Positions 1-8,927 of a stretch of 34,315 nt of DNA are shown here, in pieces. The translations under genes and the position numbers were made by a program. The notes under the pieces were generated by a model. That model was not told the DNA's origin. It did not search any database and saw only the letters and a program-made list of their open reading frames with translations. The stretch lies in assembly GCA_002733575.1 (NCBI GenBank), contig NVWB01000178.1:1-34315 (forward strand). The letters run 5' to 3'. The DNA is from Blastopirellula sp. (GTDB taxonomy: Bacteria; Planctomycetota; Planctomycetia; Pirellulales; Pirellulaceae). Each line of letters starts with the position of its first letter. Within the stretch, counting starts at the first letter, position 1.

Positions 1-139
1 ACCAGCATAAAAACCCCTCACGGCTAACAATTCCAACAGCCTAAAACACGAAATTGAATATCTGCCCAAATAAAAGACTTTTTCAGGCCCGACTAATTAG
101 GGCGACTCTCTCATGAGTTTTAGTTATGTCTCTATGAAC

Positions 140-640
140 TTAATCGACAAGCTCAAAGGTTACCTCGTGAGGCGTTCCTTCTGTCACTGTGAACTTCAGT
201 CCAGCGGTTCCTAGTGAAGCGTATTTTTTGGGAACTAAGTATTTCAAGTGGACCGGCGTTTCTGTTAAGCCGATATTTTCTGGCTCAGGTTCAGGTGCTT
301 CTAGGTCAATTTCTGGGGCGTCAATTTGAATCCGTTTGGTGACACTCACTTTGAAATCTCCTGGAACGACTCCATCGTACAGGGCATCCGTTTTCATGAT
401 GGCAACTCCTGAAGAATCGGTAGTTCCAGCGGCAGAGTATTTCCCGCCTTGGGCGGCAGCAATCACGGTTGCCCCTTCCACTGGCTCTCCGTTATAGGTC
501 ACCGTAATCGTACAAGCGGTGAGATCGGGTATGTGATCTGGTTTTTCGACGTTCGTATTGCCACAACCCAAAATAGAGATGAGCAATAAAAGGCAGGTTA
601 GTTTTAACCATGACCGAAGGGTTAGTTTACTAAAATTCAA
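140..640 (-). CDS. Small planctomycete-type lipoprotein with a transthyretin/carboxypeptidase-regulatory-like beta domain
   Basis: The 166-residue product begins with a basic stretch and a hydrophobic core ending in a lipobox-like LISILGC (Cys about residue 26), so it should be a lipoprotein. The rest reads as one beta-sandwich: TVTYNGEPVEGATVI, then GTTDSSGVAIMKT, then a GDFKVSVTK strand, the usual layout of carboxypeptidase-regulatory-like domains. The start codon is TTG at 640, supported by an AGGA about 7 nt upstream; no better ATG lies nearby. It sits 56 nt downstream of the DUF1559 gene on the same strand, a pairing that is common in Planctomycetota, so the two are probably co-transcribed and act at the cell surface. 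The exact role is unknown. Confidence 0.8.
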   Translation of the reverse strand: MNFSKLTLRSWLKLTCLLLLISILGCGNTNVEKPDHIPDLTACTITVTYNGEPVEGATVIAAAQGGKYSAAGTTDSSGVAIMKTDALYDGVVPGDFKVSVTKRIQIDAPEIDLEAPEPEPENIGLTETPVHLKYLVPKKYASLGTAGLKFTVTEGTPHEVTFELVD

Positions 641-696
641 AGTTATTATCCTGAAAACAAGGCAGATTTAGAAAGAAGAAGGACTCTAAATAAAAA

Positions 697-1809
697 CTAT
701 TCTGAGATCACTTCGCCACCAGAGATACTTCCCTTAGCACCCCAGACTCCGTAATTGCTTCGTCCAGATGTGACCAATCCCAGCGTTAAGTCGCCAGTAT
801 CGATTGTGTCTGTGACAAACCCTACGCTGCCATCCAAATTACTGACCAAGGCTCCGCCAGGATGATAACTTGTAGGTGGCAAGAGCGGACGAGACTCTTG
901 AGAAGACTTGCCTGTTGCAACACAACTAGGAGAGTTCGGTGCCAAAATCGTGTTGAATCCAGAATCAGGCGATGCTCCATCTGACCAATGGCGACCTGTC
1001 AGATTACCAGTTGCAGGGTCTGCGTATTTGTTGCCAAGGACTGCAACATTTTTGCATTCCAGCGGAACAATCGGAAGCATATTATTTTGGATATCAGCCC
1101 CAGAGAATAATCCACTGGAGTTTGAGAAACCGCCTTTGAAGTCCGCACGATTCACACCTACAACCCGTTCACTAAAGCCAGCGGTATTACTCAGTCCATC
1201 AGTAATACTATTAAAACCATTGGTATAACCTGGGGAGCCCGAGTTTCGAAGAATGCCAAAAGGACCACGAGGGTTCTGCGTTCTGCGACTACCATGGGCA
1301 TCGTGATGTTGCATCGTCCAGTCGCCCATGCTCATCATATAGTTCCTGGCACCTTCAGTATAAGAATCTGCGTTCGGACAGCTAGGACAATGAAAACCGG
1401 AGAACTTCGTCATCACATGCGAACCAGGAACATGAACCCAGCCTGCTGGCGAAAAGTTTTTGCTTGCAGATAAGTCGTAAGTCGCTCTTTGCTCTAAGAA
1501 TGGCATCAAGCACATAAAGCCCGATTGTCGAAAAGCGTTTGTACTAGAAGCAGTCCAAGTATTATAAGTTCCAAAGCCACCCCCTTGGCCAGTTCCACCA
1601 TTGAGAAATGGCAAAGACCCAAACGTATCGTGATAGTTGTGCAAACCAATGCCAAGCTGTTTCAGATTATTCGTACACTGCATTCGTCTAGCAGCTTCAC
1701 GCGCTTGTTGCACCGCTGGTAACAATAGGGCAATTAAAATACCGATGATTGCAATGACCACTAAGAGTTCGACCAGGGTGAAGCCCTTTTTTCTTCTGGA
1801 AATAGACAT
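697..1809 (-). CDS. DUF1559 domain protein with prepilin-type N-terminal cleavage/methylation motif
   Basis: This 370-residue protein starts RRKKGFTLVELLVVIAIIG, the type IV prepilin signal: a basic leader, the G|FTLVE cleavage site and a long hydrophobic helix. The following region (ALLLPAVQQAREAARRMQC, then NNLKQLGIGLHNYHDTFGSLP) is the hallmark of the DUF1559 family (SBP_bac_10), which is greatly expanded in Planctomycetota. The C-terminus has the family's SYHPGGALVSNLDGSVGFV segment. Such proteins are thought to be exported and processed by a prepilin peptidase and to form surface or pseudopilin-like structures; the substrate or partner is unknown. The ATG at 1809 gives the expected short leader. 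The lipoprotein gene follows on the same strand and probably shares its transcript. Confidence 0.95.
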   Translation of the reverse strand: MSISRRKKGFTLVELLVVIAIIGILIALLLPAVQQAREAARRMQCTNNLKQLGIGLHNYHDTFGSLPFLNGGTGQGGGFGTYNTWTASSTNAFRQSGFMCLMPFLEQRATYDLSASKNFSPAGWVHVPGSHVMTKFSGFHCPSCPNADSYTEGARNYMMSMGDWTMQHHDAHGSRRTQNPRGPFGILRNSGSPGYTNGFNSITDGLSNTAGFSERVVGVNRADFKGGFSNSSGLFSGADIQNNMLPIVPLECKNVAVLGNKYADPATGNLTGRHWSDGASPDSGFNTILAPNSPSCVATGKSSQESRPLLPPTSYHPGGALVSNLDGSVGFVTDTIDTGDLTLGLVTSGRSNYGVWGAKGSISGGEVISE

Positions 1810-2110
1810 ACTTTTCTCTACAAGTAAAAAGATAGAAACTAATCATGAATAGGTTGTTTAAGCTATACTATACCTCACAACTAAGATCCCCCAATGTGTG
1901 TGCATTAAAGTTTTTTTGAAACAATTAATCTTGACATCTTGCTTATTTCTTTCGTGACCTTATCAATCGAGAATTAATTCTCCCCACACTTCCACACAGG
2001 TCATTCTTCACGAACCCCTTGATTGACTACGCTATCTCACTGATCCATAATGACACAACTCTCTTTATATTCCCATTTTACGACCTCATTCCCAACTATC
2101 TGGAGCTACT
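1810..2110. other. Intergenic region between divergent genes
   Basis: About 300 nt separate the divergently transcribed DUF1559 gene and the beta-propeller gene, so promoters for both must lie here. I see AT-rich stretches, including a TATAGT hexamer about 1866-1871 read on the minus strand, but no -35/-10 pair on either strand good enough to call. No repeat, ORF or RNA structure was recognised. Confidence 0.4.
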
Positions 2111-2113
2111 TTG

Positions 2114-3031
2114 ATGAAACGATCATTCCTTGGTGCAAGTGTTTTTCTGTTAATGTTGTCGGTTAGTGTCACCGGTTTTGCGGCTGAGATTACGCATTCC
2201 TTTCTCGGCTGCGGTAAAGCCAATAGGGCGGTGATTGTCAACGAAGCGGGCGCAGTCGAGTGGTCGATTGATTACCCGACCAGCGATGGTTGGGTGCTGC
2301 CCAGCGGCAACATTTTATTGGCGATCTACCCTTGTAAAGAATTCCCCAAGGGCGGCGTGATTGAAGTTGAACGCGAAAGCAAAAAAGTAGTGTTCAAATA
2401 TGTGGGCACACAAAAAGAAATCAGCACGGCCCAAAAGCTCGAAGATGGTTCGTACCTGATTGCCGAACTTGGACCTAAGCCGAGTGCCGTTCTGGTCAGT
2501 TCCACTGGCGAAGTGATTAAGACGACCCCGCTGCAATGTCAGGCCGAGAACGCCCACATGGAAACCCGCATGCTGCGTATGCTACCAAGTGGCAACTACA
2601 TTGCCCCGCACCTGTTAGATTTTGCCGTGAAAGAATACAAGGCCGATACTGGCGAAGTCGTGAACACCATCGACACTAAAAAATATGGCTGGCCGTTTAC
2701 TGCCATTCGTCTTGAAAGCGGCAACACCGTGATCGGCTGCACCAACGGCAATCAGGTGATCGAAGTCGACAAAAACGGCAAAACCGTTTGGCAAGTTACC
2801 AACGAAGACATCGGCGAAAAACTGTTCAACGATGCCTGCGGTGTACAACGGCTACCCAACGGCAACACGGTTGTCTCTAGCTATCACGCCAGTGGCAATC
2901 AGGTAAAACTGTTTGAGCTGACTCCAGAAAAGAAAGTCGTCTGGCGTTACTCTGGCATGAAAGCTGGCTTCCACCACTTCCAGATCCTCACCACCAACGG
3001 CAAACCGGTAAAGCATAACACGATGAAGTAA
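2114..3031 (+). CDS. Secreted PQQ-like / arylsulfotransferase-like beta-propeller protein
   Basis: A 305-residue protein with a clear Sec signal peptide (KR, hydrophobic core, cleavage near GFAA-EI). The mature part is made of propeller-blade repeats: LPSGNILLA, LEDGSYLIAE, LPSGNYIAP, LESGNTVIG and LPNGNTVVSSY alternate with turns such as EVDKNGKTVWQV and NEAGAVEWSI. That alternation of 'x-x-G-N' strands with 'G-x-x-x-W' strands is typical of PQQ-like and ASST-like beta propellers. No catalytic residue could be assigned, so a binding or scaffolding role is as likely as an enzyme. The ATG at 2114 is preferred over the TTG just before it because GGAG lies 8 nt upstream. It converges with the next gene on a shared terminator. 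Confidence 0.8.
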   Translation: MKRSFLGASVFLLMLSVSVTGFAAEITHSFLGCGKANRAVIVNEAGAVEWSIDYPTSDGWVLPSGNILLAIYPCKEFPKGGVIEVERESKKVVFKYVGTQKEISTAQKLEDGSYLIAELGPKPSAVLVSSTGEVIKTTPLQCQAENAHMETRMLRMLPSGNYIAPHLLDFAVKEYKADTGEVVNTIDTKKYGWPFTAIRLESGNTVIGCTNGNQVIEVDKNGKTVWQVTNEDIGEKLFNDACGVQRLPNGNTVVSSYHASGNQVKLFELTPEKKVVWRYSGMKAGFHHFQILTTNGKPVKHNTMK

Positions 3032-3061
3032 ACGTGATATGCAACCGTATTGAACGATGCC

Positions 3062-3096
3062 GTAGGCGATCCGAGGCGACAGACCTCGGCTTCGAC
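3062..3096 (+). repeat. REP-like palindrome with GTAG head
   Basis: GTAG is followed by an imperfect palindrome with CCGAGG and CCTCGG arms around a CGACAGA loop. A GTAG or GGAG tetranucleotide before such a hairpin is the layout of REP sequences mobilised by RAYT transposases in other bacteria. Only one copy was seen in this window, so the assignment is weak. Confidence 0.35.
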
Positions 3097-3128
3097 AGCG
3101 GTTCGGCACCGTGAATTAAAAGAACTCT

Positions 3129-3172
3129 AAGAACTGAAACACAACCCTCTGTGTTTCAGTTCTTCTTTTCTT
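3129..3172. terminator. Bidirectional intrinsic terminator
   Basis: A perfect 15-bp stem (3129-3143 with 3150-3164) closes a 6-nt loop. A T-rich tract follows on the plus strand (CTTTTCTT), and a T-run also follows on the minus strand. It lies exactly between the convergent beta-propeller gene (ends 3031) and the large leftward gene (ends 3194), so it should stop transcription from both sides. Confidence 0.85.
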
Positions 3173-3193
3173 GACCCTTGTAGGCAAACATCA

Positions 3194-6100
3194 TCACGGC
3201 ATCGGGTGCGTACCCAAGGTGCCCTTTAAGCTGTCAATGTAGCCAGGTTCTTGAGTCGCTTTGAGTTGCTGTTCGGCATAGGTTCGGCGTGACTCAATCT
3301 CCATGCGACTGGCTTCTTCGGCGTGGTAAGGTTCGGCCAGAAATTGATCGAGTGATTCAACGTGACGTTGCCACAGTTGTTGATCTCCTTGCTGTTTGGT
3401 CTGCAAACGCTCTTGATACCAGTCGCTTTCTAGTAAAGATTCTTTGGTGAACATCTGGCGAATTTCTGCGTCGTGAACCGTTTTGCCTTCGTAGGTTCCG
3501 GTCGCCATAATGGTCAACAACGCTTTGAGCGGTGGACAGGCCTCGTCGATCGAACCATCTTCTAGATAACGCTGAGCCACGGTTTGATGGGCTTCGGTGA
3601 TGTGCTTGATTCCATCAACGTACGATTCAAAGTCTTGCGTTTCTGGTTTGAGAAAATCTTCATCGAACACCATGCGTGGATTATCGAACACACGACCAAA
3701 ATAGGTGCGAATAAACCGGCGTGTGATGCGGTAACCAAGTCGACTGGCTTTGATTTCTTCGCCGTTATGCGTGAAGTCGGCCATCTTTTCTAGGTGCCCT
3801 TGCTCAATCAAGTTCTTAGGGTCGCGTTCCTCAGGTGTCAAACGGCACCACACTTCGGGCACGAGCAAACTGATGTCGTGATCGACCTGCAAGTTCGGGC
3901 CAATGTGCCCTGCTGCTGATGAGTACCCTGCCAATCCGGTCAGAATATAACTGACCAGTGCGTTGTTCAAATCTGCGGATGGTCGTAGTGCATTGAACGG
4001 ACCTTTGGTGAGTGCGCCTTCGCTGCCTGCTCCCGTTGTGGATGGGCTTTTGCCGGTAAGCGAACAGACAAAGTCCATGAACAACTCTGGCAGTTCCTGA
4101 TAATGAATCGGTCCATAGACCGCGAGGCTACGAATCCCTTTTTCCGCATTCGGCGGATTGTTACGACGACCCGAAAGTACCGCGTTGACCGGTTGGTGGA
4201 CTGGTTTGTCTGCTGGAACTGCCCGATAGAGTCGTGTGCCCATTTGGGCAACATACTTGCCCATCGGCTTGGACATGTCTGGCCGGGCTTGCAAGTAGCG
4301 AGGATTCTTGGTCGGCGTGCGTCCGACTCCGACTCTTCGTGGATTGGCCGAACAGGCCACATATTGCGAGCCTGACTTGATCACCGAACGTAACAAATTT
4401 TGCATTGGTTCTGTAAAGGCATCGAAGTCCGCCACATACTCGGCCATTTTCTCCACCGCGGCCCTGGTTAGTGGCTCGAAGTTGGAAATGAAATTATCAG
4501 GCAACGAGAGATCGGCTTCGGTTTGTTTGTCTAAGCCGCGATGAATGGCGTCGTCAGGTCTCTGAAACAAACGGTACTCGCAGTTGGTGACAAACTTTAG
4601 GCTGTCTCCGCGAGTATTGTCGCCCAGGTTTTCTAACGCACGCGTTGGCACCACCACTGAAGCACTGATGTCGTCTTCGGTTTGCACTTTATCGGCCGCC
4701 ATAAAATCTTGCCGCAGCTTATAGGTCCGCCATTGTTGAGGCCCAGAGAGCCCTACGCGGAGATAGGTGCCAACTAGTTTTCGATTACGATATTTTAGTT
4801 CATGCCCTGGTGTGCCATTGACGATGTCGACACCAAAATCTTCACGCCAGTCACCTTCCCAGCCTATCTGTTGAAATCGTTTGATAATGAACAGCAGTGA
4901 GTAAATATAGTTGGGAATCGTATCCAACCAAGCATTATATTCATCGGTGTAATCAAGGGCCGGAGTCAACAGTTTGATCACACTACCCAGTGAACGATCT
5001 TGCGAAAGGACTTTACGTGTTGCGGTTTCAACATAGTCAGGTTTATCGACCATGTCTTCTCGCCAACGATCTTGATAATTGCGTTCAAAAATATCGTCTA
5101 ACAGGTCAAAATCTTCTTCAAGATCGGAAGTGAAAATCGGGCCATACAGCATGTAGTCGACCAGAGATTTACTAATTTCACTTTTGCCACCACCGCTGAC
5201 CGTACAAGGTTTGTGGCAGAAAGTGCCTTCGGGGTTAGTGCCAACTAATCGCCAGCTAGGAGCAGCCGGATGTTTCTCCATGCGAATTTTATAGCCAGAC
5301 GGGGCAATGTACGTTTTGCCTGGTAACAGTGGAATCGAGTGATCTTGCCCGTCACGTTTCCATTGAATTTGTTGCTCTAACAACGTGGCGCGTGAGTCTT
5401 CGGGGATGTAGATCAAGTCGTTGAAATTCTTATCAACGCCGTAGCCTTCTGGCTGAATATCGATCCACTCGCCGTAATCTTTGGCGACATCATCAAAGGT
5501 ACGTCCATTATATTTGATGCTGTTCACACGAAACTCTTCGCCCAAGTTCCAACTGGTGTAAGCAACCACGCCGCCAGCATGCTCTTCTTCGACATTGCCG
5601 AAAAGATTGGCCGCGTAGCTGATCTGGGTTTTGACTTCTTTTTTGCAGTAGCCAAAATAGTTGTCAACAATCAGGGTCACAATCACGCCTGATTTGTCAC
5701 GGCAAGTGACCTTATAGGGTTGACCTTCGTTGTAGAGTTCACTCTCATCTTGCCAGCACATGCCATCTTTTTTCTGACGCTCTGTGGCTTGATCGATATG
5801 CGGTAGGCCCAATTCTTTTTTGGTAGCCGTGGCCAATTGAGGGGCCAAGATAACCGCCCCGGTGTGTCCGGTCCAATGTTCGACATCCAACGCCGCGTTA
5901 TTTTGTGGGATGAAAGGATCGCCTGCATTGCCGAAGATCGACTCCACAAAATCTAGATTGCTGACCAAGATACCCGGCGCAAAGAACCGAACTTCCAACG
6001 TCTTTTCCGGGGTGTAGCCAGGCACCTCAGGGCAAACAATCGGACGCAACAGCAACGATACAAACGAATAGGCTTTCCGCTCATGCTCGGAAGTAAACGG

Positions 6101-6679
6101 CAGTTCCAAGTTTTCCTGAGGAGGGTTCATCGCAATTTGAAACATTTTGACGAAGGTTTCTCGCGGCACGGCCAATTTATCACCAGCAATCGGCAAACCA
6201 CCCTCGACCACATGAAACGTACCTTTGGTAGTTCGCCGATCATGCTTAGGGTTATGCAGCACGCCATTTTCTACACGATACGATTTCACAAGATCGCTTG
6301 AAAATTTGTCGCCGTCCACAGGCAACGAAAGCTCTCGGGCAATGCCGTGGCGTTCGAGCACAAAGCTCTTGCGAGGCAACTGCATCGGTTGCTCAAGATC
6401 CAAATCGCTGAAGTAGCTGGCGAGAAAATCTTCGATTCGCTGATCAACCGGCGCAGGCCGATCTTCTAGCAACCGAGATTTTTCGTGATGATTTGCCAAC
6501 AAGCCTTTGGCCAGTCCAGCGAACTCCAATTCACTCTCATGTAAAGCGGCTGGCAACTGATTGGCAATCAATTGCAAGTTGATATATTGAATTAAGCGAT
6601 CTCGCTTCGCAGCGGTCTCTTCGGGAGATAAGGGAGTACGAAATCCAAGGCTTTCTTTCAAATCCATTGCAACCATCAT
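3194..6679 (-). CDS. Very large conserved protein with PEP-carboxykinase-like motifs; candidate PPi-type PEPCK
   Basis: The 1161-residue cytosolic-looking protein has no signal peptide or membrane segment. Two motif blocks recall GTP-type PEP carboxykinase. The first is NYFGYCKKEVKTQIS (Lys346-Lys347) with His367 in EEEHAGG exactly 20 residues later, matching the GKK...H spacing of the Mn ligands K244 and H264. The second is the P-loop-like SGGGKS at 495-500, with an Asp at about 519, close to the 21-residue spacing from K290 to D311. About 125 extra residues sit between the blocks, and the total length matches PPi-type PEPCKs (about 1100-1200 aa, known from Entamoeba and Propionibacterium), which convert oxaloacetate plus PPi to PEP, CO2 and Pi. 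The family call is inference; the motif spacing is directly visible. Start: an AGAGGA directly precedes three close ATGs (6679, 6676, 6667), so the N-terminus is uncertain by up to four residues. It is monocistronic. Confidence 0.6.
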   Translation of the reverse strand: MMVAMDLKESLGFRTPLSPEETAAKRDRLIQYINLQLIANQLPAALHESELEFAGLAKGLLANHHEKSRLLEDRPAPVDQRIEDFLASYFSDLDLEQPMQLPRKSFVLERHGIARELSLPVDGDKFSSDLVKSYRVENGVLHNPKHDRRTTKGTFHVVEGGLPIAGDKLAVPRETFVKMFQIAMNPPQENLELPFTSEHERKAYSFVSLLLRPIVCPEVPGYTPEKTLEVRFFAPGILVSNLDFVESIFGNAGDPFIPQNNAALDVEHWTGHTGAVILAPQLATATKKELGLPHIDQATERQKKDGMCWQDESELYNEGQPYKVTCRDKSGVIVTLIVDNYFGYCKKEVKTQISYAANLFGNVEEEHAGGVVAYTSWNLGEEFRVNSIKYNGRTFDDVAKDYGEWIDIQPEGYGVDKNFNDLIYIPEDSRATLLEQQIQWKRDGQDHSIPLLPGKTYIAPSGYKIRMEKHPAAPSWRLVGTNPEGTFCHKPCTVSGGGKSEISKSLVDYMLYGPIFTSDLEEDFDLLDDIFERNYQDRWREDMVDKPDYVETATRKVLSQDRSLGSVIKLLTPALDYTDEYNAWLDTIPNYIYSLLFIIKRFQQIGWEGDWREDFGVDIVNGTPGHELKYRNRKLVGTYLRVGLSGPQQWRTYKLRQDFMAADKVQTEDDISASVVVPTRALENLGDNTRGDSLKFVTNCEYRLFQRPDDAIHRGLDKQTEADLSLPDNFISNFEPLTRAAVEKMAEYVADFDAFTEPMQNLLRSVIKSGSQYVACSANPRRVGVGRTPTKNPRYLQARPDMSKPMGKYVAQMGTRLYRAVPADKPVHQPVNAVLSGRRNNPPNAEKGIRSLAVYGPIHYQELPELFMDFVCSLTGKSPSTTGAGSEGALTKGPFNALRPSADLNNALVSYILTGLAGYSSAAGHIGPNLQVDHDISLLVPEVWCRLTPEERDPKNLIEQGHLEKMADFTHNGEEIKASRLGYRITRRFIRTYFGRVFDNPRMVFDEDFLKPETQDFESYVDGIKHITEAHQTVAQRYLEDGSIDEACPPLKALLTIMATGTYEGKTVHDAEIRQMFTKESLLESDWYQERLQTKQQGDQQLWQRHVESLDQFLAEPYHAEEASRMEIESRRTYAEQQLKATQEPGYIDSLKGTLGTHPMP

Positions 6680-6873
6680 TCCTCTGAAAAGGCAAACTTT
6701 ATTCAGCCATCCATTCTAGCGAAATAAACCTGTCTGCGCCTGCCCTAGACACAGTCAAAGTGAAAATCAACGCCGCTGAACAGCCTCTAATGAGGTTTGC
6801 GAGAGAAATTCTCGATTTACTTTGTGTAGCACCGTCGTTGATTCCGGAGAACGCGTGAATTCAGTGTCAAACG
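6680..6873. other. Upstream region of the large leftward gene
   Basis: About 190 nt between the start of the PEPCK-like gene and the first recognisable repeat unit at 6874. It must hold the promoter of the PEPCK-like gene, read leftwards, but no convincing hexamer pair was found. No gene was recognised. Confidence 0.3.
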
Positions 6874-7250
6874 CATTCGGAACAACGCCGGTGTCGACGC
6901 TAGTCGATCAGAGGTTAGAGCGGCTCCATTTGTAACGCGTAAAAATAATCTCAAGCACGAAGTGTAAGTTTTGAAGTTGCGAGGTTTTAAATATCGGGTG
7001 GCCGCGATGTTGGTTTTGGCGAACGCATCCCACTCAATCACGGATATTCAAAACGACGTCGGGGTCGACGGTAGTCGATTAGAGGTTAGAGAGGTTCCCA
7101 TTTTCCCCGATAAATCAAGGCTTAAATTGGTTTGAAACTTCATCCGAGTTCGGTGATTCTTGGCCGCTATAACCTCTGATGGCCTTCGGCCACACCGACG
7201 ACGTTCCGAATAAGTTTGATCCCGAAGCCAAGTCATTGCCGGAATCATCG
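6874..7250 (+). repeat. Dispersed ~300-bp repeat, copy A, with an extra partial unit
   Basis: The stretch 6952-7250 aligns end to end with 27848-28150 in the same orientation, at roughly 80 percent identity by eye. It includes exact blocks of about 25 nt (around 7046-7070) and 22 nt (around 7191-7210). A sub-unit containing GTCGACG, TAGTCGAT and AGAGGTTAGAG occurs twice inside copy A (about 6874-6931 and 7046-7106), so this copy holds a partial tandem duplication. Both copies lie between genes. Short open frames cover it on the minus strand but look like chance products of the repeat. No function is known. Confidence 0.8.
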
Positions 7251-7277
7251 GCGGTGTTACCCGGTCATCGTAATCTC

Positions 7278-8270
7278 TCATTTACCCGCAGCAATCAGCA
7301 TCGCACCATGTAGAACCACCTGTTCTCCTAAGGCGGCGGGTGCAATTTCGTAGCTATGCTCTAGCGGCCCAAAGACGTATTGGCGGACTGATTTTCGGAT
7401 CGGAACGAAGAACAGCGGTTCTCCGATTAGTGAGACTCCGCCGCCGATGACAATTCGCTGGGGTGCTAATAAAGTAATCACTTGAGCGATGCCCCAGCCT
7501 AACGCGTTGGTGGCGTGAAGCAATGTGTCCGCCGCAATCGCATTTCCATCAGCGGCAGCTTGAGCGACCGATTTAGCGGTTAGTAAATCAAGATCCTGGT
7601 CGCAGCGATTGAGTAAGTCTTTGACAAACTCTTCATTCGCCTTACGATCAAGTTCAGACTCTCGATGAGAAAGCGAAAGGCTGTGCGTGATATCGCCTGA
7701 TATTCGGGATCGGGCTTCCGCCGCAATTCCCCAGCCGCTGGCTATCGACTCCAGCGTTAGATCTTCACGATCTGCATGTAACCCTGGCCGTAAGTGGCCG
7801 ATCTCTGCAACGCTTGGGCGATTGGTTCCAAAGATTTTTCCATCGCAAACAAAACCACCGCCGACACCGGTGCCGACCGTGACATAAAAAACAGAGTCAC
7901 TCCCCTGCCCTGCCCCAAAATAAGCCTCCCCCAATGCGGCCGCATCACAATCGTTTTGAATAAAGGTGGGCAGATCGAACGTCTTTTGGCACCAAGTGAC
8001 CAGCGGGAATTGTTCCCAGCCGTCGATTTGATAACTTTTAGTCGTGATGCCCGCTTCACAATCAACAGGGCCACCAAAACCGATGCCGATGGCAGTCGGT
8101 TTGTATTTTGGAAGCAAGCGAAACACGGCGGCTTCAATTTGATTCAAGATGCCGACTGCGCCGAGCGTTGGGTCAACGTCCATCCGCTCAATCGCCAGTG
8201 GTGCAGAGCCATCGGCCTTGCCCACTGCCACTTGCGTTTTCGTTCCGCCGATTTCAATTCCTAGATACAT
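7278..8270 (-). CDS. ROK family sugar kinase
   Basis: The 330-residue protein opens with LGIEIGGTKTQVAVG, the ROK phosphate-binding loop, and carries QNDCDAAALGE with the catalytic Asp, GTGVGGGFVCDGKIFG and AEIGHLRPG. These are the ROK kinase signatures; members phosphorylate glucose, N-acetylglucosamine or N-acetylmannosamine with ATP. The usual CxCGxxGCxE zinc site after the EIGH motif is replaced by LHADREDLTLESIASG with no cysteines, so metal binding there is lost or different. There is no HTH domain, so it is an enzyme rather than a repressor. It lies 27 nt downstream of the SIS gene and closes an MFS-SIS-ROK operon. The sugar substrate is inferred only from the amino-sugar neighbourhood. 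Confidence 0.9.
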   Translation of the reverse strand: MYLGIEIGGTKTQVAVGKADGSAPLAIERMDVDPTLGAVGILNQIEAAVFRLLPKYKPTAIGIGFGGPVDCEAGITTKSYQIDGWEQFPLVTWCQKTFDLPTFIQNDCDAAALGEAYFGAGQGSDSVFYVTVGTGVGGGFVCDGKIFGTNRPSVAEIGHLRPGLHADREDLTLESIASGWGIAAEARSRISGDITHSLSLSHRESELDRKANEEFVKDLLNRCDQDLDLLTAKSVAQAAADGNAIAADTLLHATNALGWGIAQVITLLAPQRIVIGGGVSLIGEPLFFVPIRKSVRQYVFGPLEHSYEIAPAALGEQVVLHGAMLIAAGK

Positions 8271-8297
8271 AAGTCAAGCATCGTGCTTTAAAATGGT

Positions 8298-8906
8298 TTA
8301 AGTGGCGTAACGACCTTCGTGGTTGATACGTGCGAAGACATCATTCAGTACCCAATGAAACAGGCACAAATGAATGCTTTCGACCATGCCCATATCATCG
8401 AGCGGCACGTGCATGTTGTGTTGTGCCATCTCTTTGAGCTTGCCGCCAGAGTAACCGGTCAGGCCCAGCGTTTTCAGCCCATGGCGATTGGCCCAATCAA
8501 TGGCTTTCAGCACATTATCGCTATTACCAGAGCCAGAAATGCCGATGGCCAAGTCGCCTTCACCACCGTAGTTCATTAGTTGTTGCAAGAAGATTTGGTC
8601 GTAACCAATGTCGTTTCCGACGGCCATCAACCAACCGGCGTTGTCGGTTAGGCTGAGCACTTTCAGACGCTTTTTGGATTCATCGTTGAGTTCGTGTTCG
8701 TGCAGGGTGCTTTTGCCAAGGTCTTCTGCAAAGTGGGTGGCGGTTGTGCCAGAGCCGCCGTTGCCGAAGATGTAAACGAACTTGCCGTTCTCCCAACATT
8801 CATAGATGAGATCGGCCCATTTTTGAATTTCGGCTTGATCGATATTGTCGATTTCAGACTGAAGCCTTGTCAGATAGGCCCCGGTATCGAGAGTTGCTCC
8901 CAACAT
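8298..8906 (-). CDS. SIS-domain sugar-phosphate isomerase, GmhA-like
   Basis: The 202-residue protein has the single SIS fold of phosphoheptose isomerase: FGNGGSGTTATHFAEDLGK binds the sugar phosphate, followed by GISGSGNSDNVLKAIDWAN and GLTGYSGGKL, then VESIHLCLFHWVL at the end. This matches the size and motif order of GmhA (D-sedoheptulose-7-phosphate isomerase), but a kin enzyme acting on another sugar phosphate is possible. The ATG at 8906 has an AGGAAC about 10 nt upstream. It is flanked closely by the MFS transporter (21 nt) and the ROK kinase (27 nt), so all three are probably one transcript. Pairing with a kinase suggests sequential steps on one sugar. Confidence 0.88.
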   Translation of the reverse strand: MLGATLDTGAYLTRLQSEIDNIDQAEIQKWADLIYECWENGKFVYIFGNGGSGTTATHFAEDLGKSTLHEHELNDESKKRLKVLSLTDNAGWLMAVGNDIGYDQIFLQQLMNYGGEGDLAIGISGSGNSDNVLKAIDWANRHGLKTLGLTGYSGGKLKEMAQHNMHVPLDDMGMVESIHLCLFHWVLNDVFARINHEGRYAT

Positions 8907-8927
8907 TTTGTTTTGTTCCTAAGGTCG

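Noticed and set aside
4103..4544. Rightward open frames opposite the large leftward gene
   Set aside because: Shadow frames of a gene with strong protein motifs on the other strand.
6817..7281. Leftward open frames of 74 and 77 codons
   Set aside because: They lie in dispersed repeat copy A and repeat its sub-unit (both contain a TS(D/N)RL(A/P)STP stretch), so they reflect the DNA repeat rather than selection for protein.
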